Source: Meandrina meandrites (Eukaryota; Cnidaria; Anthozoa; Scleractinia; Meandrinidae). Taken from it: 64,000 nucleotides of DNA. Made by a program: the position numbers and the translations under genes. The first letter of the stretch is position 1. Every line of letters begins with the position of its first letter. The notes under the pieces were generated by a model. It had not been told where the DNA came from and made no database searches. It was given only the letters and a program-made list of their open reading frames with translations. Shown one piece after another: positions 46,155 through 57,767 of the stretch. Location: positions 39,669,759 to 39,733,758 of the forward strand of contig OY855907.1 in NCBI GenBank assembly GCA_963693305.1. The letters run 5' to 3'.

Positions 46155-46843
46155 CTAAAACAATGTGAAATTACAAGTTATGAAATGTGTCACATTTGAA
46201 ACTAAAGAAATAATAAAATGATAAAAATTACAATCTGAGATAATACTCAATAACAACTGACTCTAACTTGTGTAAGAGAAAGATATGGAGGATAAAAAAG
46301 GAGGATAGAAGTGCAATCATGGTGCATTTGAGCGCTTACCAAACATCTTGGTAGATGGCCTGGGATGGGATAGACTCCCAAATAAAATTGTTATGGCTGG
46401 CAAAGGGCAATGCCCCTTTTCTCAAAAATTATCACATGCCAATTTAATTCTTGAAAACAAATTCCTGGTTATTATGAACCCCAAACTGGGTGTGGCTCAA
46501 GCTTTGTGATCCCCAAGAATAGAATAGAATAGAATAGAATAGAAATCCTGGTTAATGCATCTTTCAGGAGGGCCAGCTTGTCCTGGAGACTCTTCACTTT
46601 TTTGCTCCAATAAAAAAGAATTATCAAGCCTAAGGTTAACTTTTAGAATTATTAATATGACAGCTTAAATCTGGGTCAAAAAAAATTATGATCACAAAAG
46701 TACAGTGTAGTTCCACAATTACTAACTTCAGACAAAAAAAATCTTTTGAATCTCAGACCCTCTGCGATCTTGCTTATTGTAAACAAACTTTAAAAAGGCC
46801 TAAAAACGATAAAGCAGTATCAACTACAAACTTAAATACTTAC

Positions 46844-47023
46844 CACTATATTGAGCCCCCTTACACGAGGTCTTCTTGTGTCTTGTAAGGTTGGATATAG
46901 AGACGAATCTTTGCTGACATATATTGCATTGGAACGGTTTCATCCCTGAATGGGAGTTTATGTGGATTTCCAAGTTTGTTTTTCTTTCGGCTTTGTATTG
47001 ACATCCTTCTATTGGGCATGTTA
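46844..47023 (-). CDS. Zinc-finger pair exon, unit 2
   Basis: As unit 1 except CQYKAERK in place of CHYKAERK. Confidence 0.55.
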
Positions 47024-47268
47024 AAAAAATAAAAAATAAAAAATCTCTTGCAGTTGAACGGTTTCAACCCATAGTGGGAATTCATGTGAATTTTCAAGTT
47101 TGCTTCTTTGTGCGATGTCTCCACACCCTTGGAAATGGCATTTTAAATCCATCTATTATTTGCCACATCTTTTACACTGGTAAGGCCTTTGCCCTGTGTG
47201 TGATCTGATGTGGATGTCAAGATTTGATTTCCTCTTGGCAACATACCTGCATTCTTTTATTTCGCTTT

Positions 47269-47568
47269 TCAAATCCATTCTTTTACAAATGCTCTTCCAC
47301 ATTGGCAGACAAAGGGTTTAATCCCTGTGTGCGACCTTATGCGGACCTTCAAATTCTGTAGTCTCTGTGGTTCACTGGTTTGCACACTTGGGGTGGGGAG
47401 ATCTGATTCGGCTTGATCGGAGTTTTGGATAAGCCCTGAGGATCTGTCACTAAATTGCTGCTCAGGTGGTTCGCGAGTCTCCAGGTTTTGCTTGTTACAA
47501 AACGACTTTTGACATTTAGCACACAAAAAGGGCCTTTTGCTAGTGTGGGAACACGGACATATCTCGCA
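47269..47568 (-). CDS. Cys-rich zinc-finger exon, unit 2
   Basis: 99 codons, with [10 protein letters not shown] and [15 protein letters not shown]; ends at the same TGA as unit 1. Confidence 0.55.
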   Translation of the reverse strand, partial: CEICPCSHTSKRPFLCAKCQKSFCNKQNLETREPPEQQFSDRSSGLIQNSDQAESDLPTPSVQTSEPQRLQNLKVRIRSHTGIKPFVCQCGRAFVKEWI

Positions 47569-48256
47569 CTAAAACAATGTGAAATTACAAGTTATGAAAT
47601 GTGTCACATTTGAAACTAAAGAAATAATAAAATGATAAAAATTACAATCTGAGATAATACTCAATAACAACTGACTCTAACTTGTGTAAGAGAAAGATAT
47701 GGAGGATAAAAAAGGAGGATAGAAGTGCAATCATGGTGCATTTGAGCGCTTACCAAACATCTTGGTAGATGGCCTGGGATGGGATAGACTCCCAAATAAA
47801 ATTGTTATGGCTAGCAAAGGGCAATGCCCCTTTTCTCAAATTATCACATGCCAATTTAATTCTTGAAAACAAATTCCTGGTTATTATGAACCCCAAACTG
47901 GGTGTGGCTCAAGCTTTGTGATCCCCAAGAATAGAATAGAATAGAATAGAATAGAAATCCTGGTTAATGCATCTTTCAGGAGGGCCAGCTTGTCCTGGAG
48001 ACTCTTCACTTTTTTGCTCCAATAAAAAAGAATTATCAAGCCTAAGGTTAACTTTTAGAATTATTAATATGACAGCTTAAATCTGGGTCAAAAAAAATTA
48101 TGATCACAAAAGTACAGTGTAGTTCCACAATTACTAACTTCAGACAAAAAAAAATCTTTTGAATCTCAGACCCTCTGCGATCTTGCTTATTGTAAACAAA
48201 CTTTAAAAAGGCCTAAAAACGATAAAGCAGTATCAACTACAAACTTAAATACTTAC

Positions 48257-48436
48257 CACTATATTGAGCCCCCTTACACGAGGTCTTCTTGTGTCTTGTA
48301 AGGTTGGATATAGAGACGAATCTTTGCTGACATATATTGCATTGGAACGGTTTCATCCCTGAATGGGAGTTTATGTGGATTTCCAAGTTTGTTTTTCTTT
48401 CGGCTTTGTAATGACATCCTTTTATTGGGCATGTTA
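48257..48436 (-). CDS. Zinc-finger pair exon, unit 3
   Basis: Same residues as unit 1 except for substitutions near the start (CPIKGC); same donor-like end. Confidence 0.5.
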
Positions 48437-48681
48437 AAAAAATAAAAAATAAAAAATCTCTTGCAGTTGAACGGTTTCAACCCATAGTGGGAATTCGTGT
48501 GAATTTTCAAGTTTGCTTCTTTGTGCGATGTATCCACACCCTTGGAAATGGCATTTTAAATCCATCTATTATTTGCCACATCTTTTACACTGGTAAGGCC
48601 TTTGCCCTGTGTGTGATCTGATGTGGATGTCAAGATTTGATTTCCTCTTGGCAACATACCTGCATTCTTTTATTTCGCTTT

Positions 48682-48981
48682 TCAAATCCATTCTTTTACA
48701 AATGCTCTTCCACATTGGCAGACAAAGGGTTTAATCCCTGTGTGCGACCTTATGCGGACCTTCAAATTCTGTAGTCTCTGTGGTTCACTGGTTTGCACAC
48801 TTGGGGTGGGGAGATCTGATTCGGCTTGATCGGAGTTTTGGATAAGCCCTGAGGATCTGTCACTAAATTGCTGCTCAGGTGGTTCGCGAGTCTCCAGGTT
48901 TTGCTTGTTACAAAACGACTTTTGACATTTAGCACACAAAAAGGGCCTTTTGCTAGTGTGGGAACACGGACATATCTCGCA
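48682..48981 (-). CDS. Cys-rich zinc-finger exon, unit 3
   Basis: Protein identical to unit 2 as far as I can read it. Confidence 0.55.
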   Translation of the reverse strand, partial: CEICPCSHTSKRPFLCAKCQKSFCNKQNLETREPPEQQFSDRSSGLIQNSDQAESDLPTPSVQTSEPQRLQNLKVRIRSHTGIKPFVCQCGRAFVKEWI

Positions 48982-49667
48982 CTAAAACAATGTGAAATTA
49001 CAAGTTATGAAATGTGTCACATTTGAAACTAAAGAAATAATAAAATGATAAAAATTACAATCTGAGATAATACTCAATAACAACTGACTCTAACTTGTGT
49101 AAGAGAAAGATATGGAGGATAAAAAAGGAGGATAGAAGTGCAATCATGGTGCATTTGAGCGCTTACCAAACATCTTGGTAGATGGCCTGGGATGGGATAG
49201 ACTCCCAAATAAAATTGTTATGGCTGGCAAAGGGCAATGCCCCTTTTCTCAAAAATTATCACATGCCAATTTAATTCTTGAAAACAAATTCCTGGTTATT
49301 ATGAACCCCAAACTGGGTGTGGCTCAAGCTTTGTGATCCCCAAGAATAGAATAGAATAGAATAGAAATCCTGGTTAATGCATCTTTCAGGAGGGCCAGCT
49401 TGTCCTGGAGACTCTTCACTTTTTTGCTCCAATAAAAAAGAATTATCAAGCCTAAGGTTAACTTTTAGAATTATTAATATGACAGCTTAAATCTGGGTCA
49501 AAAAAAATTATGATCACAAAAGTACAGTGTAGTTCCACAATTACTAACTTCAGACAAAAAAAATCTTTTGAATCTCAGACCCTCTGCGATCTTGCTTATT
49601 GTAAACAAACTTTAAAAAGGCCTAAAAACGATAAAGCAGTATCAACTACAAACTTAAATACTTACCA

Positions 49668-49848
49668 CTATATTGAGCCCCCTTACACGAGGTCTTCTTG
49701 TGTCTTGTAAGGTTGGATATAGAGACGAATCTTTGCTGACATATATTGCATTGGAACGGTTTCATCCCTGAATGGGAGTTTATGTGGATTTCCAAGTTTG
49801 TTTTTCTTTCGGCTTTGTATTGACATCCTTCTATTGGGCATGTTAAAA
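49668..49848 (-). CDS. Zinc-finger pair exon, unit 4
   Basis: As unit 2 (CQYKAERK). An extra A in the A/T run puts the upstream MDLKCHFQGC module in the same frame here, although its finger 1 is still garbled by the extra A in GAAAATTC. Confidence 0.55.
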
Positions 49849-50091
49849 AAAATAAAAAATAAAAAATCTCTTGCAGTTGAACGGTTTCAACCCATAGTGG
49901 GAATTCATGTGAATTTTCAAGTTTGCTTCTTTGTGCGATGTATCCACACCCTTGGAAATGGCATTTTAAATCCATCTATTATTTGCCACATCTTTTACAC
50001 TGGTAAGGCCTTTGCCCTGTGTTTTATCTGATGTGGATGTCAAGATTTGATTTCCTCTTGGCAACATACCTGCATTCTTTTATTTCGCTTT

Positions 50092-50391
50092 TCAAATCCA
50101 TTCTTTTACAAATGCTCTTCCACATTGGCAGACAAAGGGTTTAATCCCTGTGTGCGACCTTATGCGGACCTTCAAATTCTGTAGTCTCTGTGGTTCACTG
50201 GTTTGCACACTTGGGGTGGGGAGATCTGATTCGGCTTGATCGGAGTTTTGGATAAGCCCTGAGGATCTGTCACTAAATTGCTGCTCAGGTGGTTCGCGAG
50301 TCTCCAGGTTTTGCTTGTTACAAAACGACTTTTGACATTTAGCACACAAAAAGGGCCTTTTGCTAGTGTGGGAGCATGGACATACCTCGCA
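50092..50391 (-). CDS. Cys-rich zinc-finger exon, unit 4
   Basis: 99 codons starting CEVCPC (Val for Ile); otherwise as unit 2. Confidence 0.55.
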   Translation of the reverse strand, partial: CEVCPCSHTSKRPFLCAKCQKSFCNKQNLETREPPEQQFSDRSSGLIQNSDQAESDLPTPSVQTSEPQRLQNLKVRIRSHTGIKPFVCQCGRAFVKEWI

Positions 50392-50501
50392 CTAAAACAA
50401 TGTGAAATTACAAGTTATGAAATGTGTGACATTTGAAACTAAAGAAATAATAAATGATAAAAACTACAATCTGAGATAATACTTAATACCAACTGACTTA
50501 A

Positions 50502-51230
50502 CTTGTGTAAGAAAAAGATATGGAGGAGAGTGTTTTACTCTTCCTCCGCCATCGATGATTGTGGCATGAACAGCCTCGGGCGTCCTCGCTTGTGGAGTTG
50601 TGGAAGACTGAAGATATTCATTCAGCTTCGTTGCAGCCACAAGTTAAGAACTTGTTTTGCAGTTTCAGGAAGTTCTTGGCGTCATCTGAGTTGTCTTGTA
50701 CTGTTTATTATTGGCATTAAAATGTTCCATGCACTCAACTTCAAAATTTACCTCATTGGCATGTAAAGTTTCCTCTGCATTCTCCTCCGGTTTGCTTTCT
50801 TTTCTATGCATTTCTATATTATACAATGATATAGTAATTTACACAATTATGATTTTTTTAATTATATTTTCAAGTCAAAAACAAATACTTGTGCAGGTTG
50901 TCTTGGTGGTTCATCTCCTTGTATCTGCATTTCTATATTATACCATAATATTTAATTAATTTTTTAAGTCAAAAATGAATATTGTCCATTAATTGAGTTC
51001 TACAGTTGCTGTATTGTCTATAGAGTAATTGAACAATGTAGTTAATTACATATTGCAATATACTAAGGAGGATACAAGCTAATAATTGAACAATATGGCT
51101 AATTACATATAACATAAGGAGGATACAAAATAATAATTTAACAATATAGCTAGAAATCTGAGAAAAATTACGGAACAATTACGGAAGGTGTTGTCTGCAT
51201 TTGCATCAACTCCTAGATCTGTTCATCTTA
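50502..51230. repeat. Segment paralogous to 58540-59560
   Basis: Shares, among others, GGAGAGTGTTTTACTCTTCC and the region around GGAGGATAC. It lacks the SINE present at 59169-59471 in the other copy, so it is the empty site. Confidence 0.85.
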
Positions 51231-52860
51231 AAGAATAAAAAAGATAATGATTCTACCAGTTCAGTAAACTGGAACCAGAGAACAGAGGGGGAAAGTGAGT
51301 ACAAATGTTGGGGATTTGTAAATAGAACTTGCCAAACGGCCAGCCAAGAAAGACACACAGACAAGAAAGACAAGACACGGAAACAGAGACAGGTCCATTG
51401 TAGATTTGTAAAAGGGCTGCATCTATAAAAAGATACTAGAATTCGGTATTACACTTTCATTAATTCTTCCACCAATCCCAATCCCATCTCCTGCCCAGTT
51501 GCATCTTGCTTCTGATATTTATTCTTTCAATTGCTGTATGTCACATAGTGACGATTGGGAACATTAATGTAGATAAAAGTTCTTTCTGATTTGAATTCCC
51601 TTTAAAACATGCAATCTAACCCACTGACTCTACGATACATCAGCCGGAATTTTTTTCGGAATAGCCGGCGATTTTTTCTGGCTGCCGGCTCTTATCTACA
51701 TCCCTAAGGGAGTCACCATCACTGGAACTATAATCACTGAGGGTTTGAAATTTATTATTACATTCAACATAATAAATTTCCTGTGTGACTAAAAAAAAAT
51801 TACCTGTGGATTCCACTGCATATTTTGGGATACTAATCTTGTCAGCTGCCCACCTTCCAAAGAGTTCTTTCATTAATTCTTCCACCAACCCCAATCCCGT
51901 CTGCTGCCCACTTGTATATTGCTTCTGATATTTATTCTTTTAATTGCTGTATGTCACATACTGACGACTGGGAACATTAATGTAGATCAAAGTTATTTCT
52001 GATTTGATTTCGCTTTAAAACATGCAAACTAACCCACTGACTCCAGTTCATAGTAGGGGACACCAATGTTGTCTGCTGCCAACTTGTACACTGCTTGTGA
52101 TATTAATAATTATTTCACCTGCTGTGGATAATAAAGAACTAGCAAATTAACTCCATCTAAAAGAACAATAACTAGTTTACATATATATGTAGACTTGGAT
52201 AATTATATCAGTAATCTATTAACTAAGCAATATCAAACAAATATTCATTGTTACTTACACGACGTTTTCTATTTTAAACCCCTGTGACATGTTGGGAGAA
52301 CACAAGAAAAAAAAAAGCTTTTGCTTGGTTTGGTATCCGGTATCCACAGATATGGCATTTGAAAGTCATCTACCTCTTACAAGCAGTCTCTTGATGCCTC
52401 TTCAGGTTTTATCTGTGGATAAATGATTTATTACAACGTGCACACCAAAAACGACCATTCTAAGTCAGTTCCTTCTTTTCAACAATCTTTGTCATCTCCT
52501 ACGGTCCTGATCACTTTCACCATGCTTTGATGACACTCACTGGTGTAGTATCTCTTGACTCTTTTCTTGCTCCCTTCTCATCAAAACTAATTGCCTCTGG
52601 TATATACTCCACAATTTCCTTCACAATGGTCTTGTCCACTTCCCCCAAGGTACTAATGAAAATGGATGTGTAAAAAGAAAAAAGGAAAATGAATGCTTCT
52701 CTTAAAACTTATTATGATCTTGTGTTTATTTATGCCTTAAAAAGTTGATAAACCATTTATTGGATTTGGTTCAATTCTTCTGTTCATCGTCATTCAGTAG
52801 TAATCACTTGGATACACTTATATATTGTTCTAATATTTGCAATGATGTGTGGCTGAAATA
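51231..52860. other. Non-coding duplicated sequence
   Basis: No gene. Contains blocks matching 37430-38755 (for example 51775-51930 and 52135-52860) and the GCCGGCGA...GCCGGC hairpin at 51662-51690. Confidence 0.65.
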
Positions 52861-52864
52861 TATT

Positions 52865-54035
52865 ACCTGTACAGATAAAGCGAATTGCTTGTGTGGTTGA
52901 GATAAATTTCCTGTGTGACTGAGACAAATTTCCTGTGTTGTTGAGATGAATTGCCACCTGTGCCTCTGATAAATTTCCTGTACGGCTGAAACAAATTGCC
53001 TGTGTTGTTGAGATGAATTGCCTCCTGTGCCTCTGATAAATTTCCTGTACGGCTGAAACAAATTGCCGGTGTTGTTGAGATGAATTTCCTCCTGTGCCTC
53101 TGATAAATTGCCTGTGTGGCTGAAACAAATTTCCTGTGTTGTTGAGATGAATTGCCTCCTGTGCCTCTGATAAATTTCCTGTGCGGCGGAAACAAATTGC
53201 CTGTGTTGTTGAGATGAATTGCCTCCTGTGCCTCTGATAAATTTCCTGTGCGGCGGAAACAAATTGCCTGTGTTGTTGAGATGAATTGCCTCCTGTGCCT
53301 CTGATAAATTTCCTGTGTGACTGAAACAAATTGCCTGTGTTGTTGAGATGAATTGCCTCCTGTGCCTCTGATAAATTTCCTGTGTTGTTGAGATGAATTG
53401 CCTCCTGTGCCTCTGATAAATTTCCTGTACGGCTGAAACAAATTGCCTGTGTTGTTGAGATGAATTGCCTCCTGTGCCTCTGATAAATTGCCTGTGTGGC
53501 CGAAACAAATTTCCTGTGTTGTTGAGATGAATTGCCTCCTGTGCCTCTGATAAATTTCCTGTGCGGCTGAAACAAATTGCCTGTGTTGTTAAGATGAATT
53601 GCCTCCTGTGCCTCTGATAAATTTCCTGTGTGACTGAAACAAATTGCCTGTGTTGTTGAGATGAATTGCCTCCTGTGCCTCTGATAAATTTCCTGTGCGG
53701 CTGGAACAAATTGGCTGTGTTGTTGAGATGAATTGCCTCCTGTGCCTCTGATAAATTTCCTGTGCGGCTGAAACAAATTGCCTGTGTTGTTGAGATGAAT
53801 TGCCTCCTGTGCCTCTGATAAATTTCCTGTGTGACTGAAACAAATTGCCTGTGTTGTTGAAATGAATTGCCTCCTGTGCCTCTGATAAATTTCCTGTGCG
53901 GCTGGAACAAATTGGCTGTGTTGTTGAGATGAATTGCCTCCTGTGCCTCTGATAAATTTCCTGTGTTGTTGAGATGAATTGCCTCCTGTGCCTCTGATAA
54001 ATTTCCTGTGCGGCTGGAACAAATTGGCTGTGTTC
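52865..54035. repeat. 67-bp minisatellite array (three 22/23-bp monomers)
   Basis: About 17 units, each made of AATTGCCTCCTGTGCCTCTG AT, AAATTTCCTGTGCGGCTGAA AC and AAATTGCCTGTGTTGTTGAG ATG-type monomers. Some units lack one or two monomers (for example near 53380 and 53960). 67 is not a multiple of 3 and all minus frames are open, so the long frames (up to 434 codons, period 67 residues) are artefacts. The first minus-strand codons of the longest frame are a real but degenerate zinc-finger remnant. Confidence 0.93.
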
Positions 54036-54044
54036 ATTATTACT

Positions 54045-54190
54045 TGCACCTGGTCTTCTCGTGCCGCTTTTAGTTTCCCAAGTTCACGAAACACGGAAAA
54101 GGTTTCATTCCAGTGTGGGGACGCAGATGTGCCTCCAGCTGGCTTCTTCTTGAGGCTTTGTAGCCACGAAACATATAATTCGAGCGGAGA
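54045..54190 (-). pseudogene. Zinc-finger module, degenerate
   Basis: The minus strand reads GYKASRRSQLEAHLRPHTG, MKPFPC, then a frame break before HEKTRC and a GCAAGT donor-like hexamer. Paralogue of 38906-39045. Confidence 0.5.
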
Positions 54191-54815
54191 AGAAGAGCGA
54201 CTCGCTCAGCCATGCTTGTGGTCAAATCTCAGGTTTATTTAATAACCGTGACGTGACGTGACGTCACAACATGTTGTTACATCCTCCCCTGTTTGAAAGG
54301 TAATATTGACGTAATCTGAAAAATGATTGGGCCGAGTGAAAACAAGACCATAAAACAATGTGTTATATAAAAATCAGCAACTGATAATGTTTAAAGTCTT
54401 AAAATCATGGGCGGTATAGTTAAAATAGCTTATCAGCTTGAAGGACAGGCTCCTCGCTGTGGGTGGGCTGTTGGACCAGTGGGTGTCTCTGTGGTTCACT
54501 GGTTTGCAGCAGACTTGGGGTGGGGAGATCTGATTCGGCTTGATCGGAGTTTTGGATAAGCCCTCAGGATCTGTCACTAATTTGCTGCTCAGGTGGTTCG
54601 CGAGTCTCCAGGTTTTGCTTGTTTCAAAACAACTTTTGACATTTGGCACACAAAAAGGGCCTTTCGCTAGTGTGGGAACATGTGTGGATATTATTATTGC
54701 TCTTGCTTTTTCGCTTTACAGCCACATATCTGGCATATCAATAGCATATAAAGGGGTAAGAACTATTTTACATTTAAGGATAACTATTTTACATATATTC
54801 AACAAATATTCATTG
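54191..54815. other. Spacer with displaced zinc-finger exon fragment
   Basis: 54485-54670 matches part of the Cys-rich exon of the 1.41-kb units (Pro/Ser/Gln linker and CQKSFC region), with changes that break it (CCAKCQK becomes CAKCQKLF). The remainder is spacer. Confidence 0.55.
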
Positions 54816-54821
54816 TTACTT

Positions 54822-54990
54822 ACACAAGGTCTTTTTATGCCTCTTTTAAGTTTTTTTCATTCACAAATGTTCTTCCACAGTGACATTTAAAGGGTTTTAT
54901 GCCCGTGTGCAATCTCATATGCTCTTCAAAGATTCTTCTTCTCAATGCTTTGTAGCCACAGATAAGGCATTTCAAATCCATCCATCCATC
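54822..54990 (-). pseudogene. Zinc-finger module with frameshift
   Basis: The minus strand reads MDLKCLICGYKALRRRIFEE, HMRLHTGIKPFKCHCGRTFV and NEKNLK, then one extra G shifts the HKKTLC end out of frame. GTAAGT follows. Preceded by a GATG tetranucleotide repeat. Confidence 0.6.
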
Positions 54991-55252
54991 ATCCATCTTT
55001 ACCACTGTATGTATGTGACCTCATGTGTTCTTCTAATTGTTAAGTTGTCTTATTCTCAACATGTTCATCCAATTGAGGGCATTATTTGTCACACCAATTT
55101 AGGGAGGATTAGGGATACTGGGATGTCACTGTTTGGTTGTTCATCAATGGGACTTACCTTCTGGTACAACTAATGCAAACGAAAATAACAATAGCCGCAA
55201 TGTAGATTACAAGCATGAGAGAAGGTTACTGTTAAAAAACAAATATTCATTG

Positions 55253-55420
55253 TTACTTACACGAGGTTATTTGGTGTCGTTTTAAGTTGGATTTTTTGGA
55301 AAATCCTCCACATTTGCAGATATAAGGTTTAAGCCCTGTGTGGGACCTTACGTGAACATTCAGATTCTGTTGTCTTTGTGCTTTGTATCCGCAAGTCGGA
55401 ACTGGACATTTTAAATCCAT
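55253..55420 (-). CDS. Zinc-finger module, intact variant (55 aa)
   Basis: MDLKCPVPTCGYKAQRQQNL, NVHVRSHTGLKPYICKCGGF, SKKSNLKRHQITSCK. Finger 2 uses a C-x-C pair instead of C-x2-C, like CHCGRTF at 54822. It starts after AAAAG and ends at GTAAGTAA. Confidence 0.7.
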   Translation of the reverse strand: MDLKCPVPTCGYKAQRQQNLNVHVRSHTGLKPYICKCGGFSKKSNLKRHQITSCK

Positions 55421-55799
55421 CTTTTGGAAATGAAATGTGGCTTAAAACTTAACGGTGTCTACTGAACAATTTAATACTAAATAAGGTGAATTTAAAGATT
55501 TACATCATTGGAAATTAGCATGCGAGGTGATATATCATGCAATCCAAAAAAAACAGAAATCAATTTTAAACTTTAAACCCTATTAAATACACAGCAAAAA
55601 CACTTTGCTGTTCTCTTGAGGCTACCTTACAACCAAAGACTCAGACCCTTACCTGATAGTATATTTATCTCCCCACCACCAGCAGAGAACAGAACAGGAC
55701 AATTACTAATGTTGCAGTTGGCCATGGTGATTTGTAAAAGGGCTGAAATTATAGAACAATCAAGGAATTCATTTGAACAGGACACCCAAGACGTATCCT

Positions 55800-56560
55800 G
55801 CAAGATTTGTTTTAGTTCTCTTCGTATTTCCCTCAATTGGTGCTGTTCATAGAAGTTAATTGTCACCATTATCAAAAACAGCGCAAAAAGGCTGTTTTTA
55901 CTCACACTTGGTATCCTGCAAGATTTGTTTTAGTTCGTCTCTTTTTTTCCTCGTGGGAGGCGCGGTGGCCTAATGGTTAGTGCGCTGGACTCCGGATCGG
56001 GTGGTCCGGGTTCGAGCCCTTGCCGGGGCACTGCGTTGTGTTACTCTCATAGTGCCTCTCTCCACCCAGCTGTATAAATGGGTACCGGCAAATTTACTGC
56101 TGGGGGTAACCCTGCGATGGACTAGCATCCCGTCCAGGGGGGAGTAGCAATACTCCTAGTCGCTTCATGCTACGGAAACCGGGATAAGCTCCGGCCTGAT
56201 GGGCCCCTACAGAATTTACCTTGTTTTCCTCATATGGTGCTGTTCATAGAAGTGGTCAGCATTATTAAAAACCGCGCAAAAAGGCTGTTTTTACTCACAC
56301 TTCGTATCCTGCAAGATTTGTTTTAGTTCGTCTCTTGTTCTCCTCATATGCTGCTGTTCATAGAAGTTGTCACCATTATTAAAAACACCGCAAAAAGGCT
56401 GTTTTTACTCACACTTCGTATCCCGCAAGATTTGTTTTACTTCATCTCTTGTTTTCCTCATATGGTGCTGTTCATAGAAGTTGTCACCCTTATTAAAAAC
56501 GGCGCAAAAAGGCTGTATTTACTCACACTTCGTATCTTGCAAGATTTGTTTTAGTTCTCT
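55800..56560 (-). repeat. 114-bp tandem repeat with exon-like segments, split by a SINE
   Basis: Four copies, period 114 bp where measurable (56227, 56341, 56455). Each encodes on the minus strand FYEQHHMRKTRDELKQILQD and TKC, followed by GTGAGTAAAAACAG, a donor-like end of the same form and phase as in the zinc-finger modules. A related single copy is at 61640-61730 (FYEQHQLKKIKKELIQQQ). The peptide is predicted to be an amphipathic, charged helix; I do not recognise a family. Confidence 0.7.
55953..56220 (+). mobile_element. tRNA-derived SINE 1
   Basis: Pol III A box TGGCCTAATGG (55966-55976) and B box GGTTCGAGCCC (56009-56019), correctly spaced in a tRNA-like head. A body containing GATGGACTAGCATCCCGTCC and GGGATAAGCTCCGGC follows and resembles the conserved central domains of widespread animal SINE superfamilies. 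It interrupts the 114-bp repeat. Confidence 0.85.
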
Positions 56561-56587
56561 TGGTGTTTCCCCTAATTGTTTGTTTGT

Positions 56588-57665
56588 TTTTTTTTGCAAT
56601 AAAAAGTTTTTATTGGTGTTAGAGCTTACAGTACAGGGAAACAATAAAAAACTAACAGGAAGAGAAAAAAAATAAGAAATTTTAAAGATATTTATATGCG
56701 TTAAAATTTGTTTTACATACAGTGCATACATTTATCGTTAAACTTAATTATACAAGGATACAAAGAACGTAGAAATAGTAGTATTGAAAAAAGGACAACG
56801 TACATGTATGTATGAGAAAAAAAAAACTACAGAAGATTTCCATATATTTCTTTGAATTCAGGTAGTTTGTTATTTTGGATTGCGATTTCTCTTTCTGTAT
56901 TAAGTCTTTCATTTAAGAGTGACAGAAAACTTTCGAAGCATAGTTTTTTATCGTGTAAGCATTTACAGAATATAAAGTATTTCGAGATGAGGAGCGTGTA
57001 GTTTAAAGAGTACGAGTGCGTCTTTTTGTCAAGAATTCCATATAAAATCATACTGTTTGATAATGTGATCTTTTCTTTAGTTTTGCTGGACCACCAGTTT
57101 TGAAATAAATTCCAAAAAAATAAAGTTGAAGAGCAGTGTAAGAACATGTGATCTAAAGAGTGTCTGTCAGTGAGACATTGAGGGCATAAATCACTATCTG
57201 ATATTTTGGCTTTAAAAAGGCTAACTTTTGTTGGAAGGATATTATGAATAAGCTTATATTGAAACATTGATATCTTTATGTCATTTTTCATCTGGAAGGG
57301 TAATTCATAAACTTTGTTTAGGTTTGCTCGGTTAAAACCATACCTTAAAATTTTGCTTTCAGCGGTTGGGGGTGAAAATATGTTTTTTAACACGGCGGAG
57401 TAGACGTTTTTGGTAGAAATTGTTTGTTTTATGATTTCCATTTTCTACTGTTTCCCGGTGAGTTCTTTTAATTGTTACTTTCCAGTCATTCGGAATGGAA
57501 TTGATCAATCCAAAATATAAAGTAAAAGGTGTTTCAAGATGAAATTTCTCAGAATTGTTCAAAAGAAAGGAAACTACCATCATTTTGGAGAAGGTCTTTA
57601 ATACGTAGAATATTTTTTTCGAACCAATTTTTGTAAAAAGGTGTTTTACCCTCAATTTTTATGTT
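56588..57665 (-). mobile_element. LINE 3' fragment (L1/Tx1 type)
   Basis: Minus-strand insertion with an A-rich 3' end at about 56588 and a 5' end near 57665. It encodes only the C-terminal end of ORF2. The 5' junction abuts a zinc-finger linker remnant (HLRAHIGDKPFQC, about 57685-57740). Confidence 0.75.
56827..57655 (-). pseudogene. LINE ORF2 C-terminal fragment, frameshifted
   Basis: Two overlapping minus frames, 57655-57359 and 57441-56827, together match the tail of LINE ORF2 in 10893-14291: SIPNDWK (compare TIPLEWK) and the knuckle CPQCLTD...HMFLHC. A one-base shift lies near the A run at about 57437. No reverse transcriptase core remains. Confidence 0.75.
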
Positions 57666-57767
57666 GCGGTTGTCCAAATTATTTTTCACACTGAAAGGGC
57701 TTGTCCCCTATATGGGCCCTCAAATGGATAATCAGCTGAAAATGATTTCTCTTACTTAAAAAGGACC

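Larger units (their letters stand above)
44853..46266 (-). repeat. 1.41-kb tandem unit 1 carrying zinc-finger exons
   Basis: 1,414 bp. Contents in plus coordinates: the dispersed (GAATA)n repeat (44978-45166), a finger-pair exon (45430-45609), a frameshifted finger fragment fused to it by an A/T run, the short module [10 protein letters not shown]...QCKRCGK (about 45738-45866) and the Cys-rich exon (45855-46154). Confidence 0.93.
46267..47680 (-). repeat. 1.41-kb tandem unit 2
   Basis: 1,414 bp, nearly identical to unit 1 over its whole length including introns and the dispersed repeat. Few substitutions (for example TATTGACATCC against TAATGACATCC near 46999). Confidence 0.93.
47681..49093 (-). 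repeat. 1.41-kb tandem unit 3
   Basis: 1,413 bp. Differs from unit 2 by scattered single bases and small indels (AAAAATTATC shortened to AAATTATC near 47840). Confidence 0.93.
49094..50501 (-). repeat. 1.41-kb tandem unit 4
   Basis: 1,408 bp. The right end is more diverged than in the other units (near 50372-50400, 50447-50500), as expected for an array edge. Beyond it the sequence changes to the segment shared with 58442-59560. Confidence 0.93.

Noticed and set aside
52790..54094. 434-codon minus-strand frame with repeated RHRRQFISTT
   Set aside because: Translation of the 67-bp minisatellite in every minus frame.
55966..56019. Functional tRNA gene
   Set aside because: A and B boxes are present but the acceptor and anticodon stems do not form a clean cloverleaf, and a SINE body follows.
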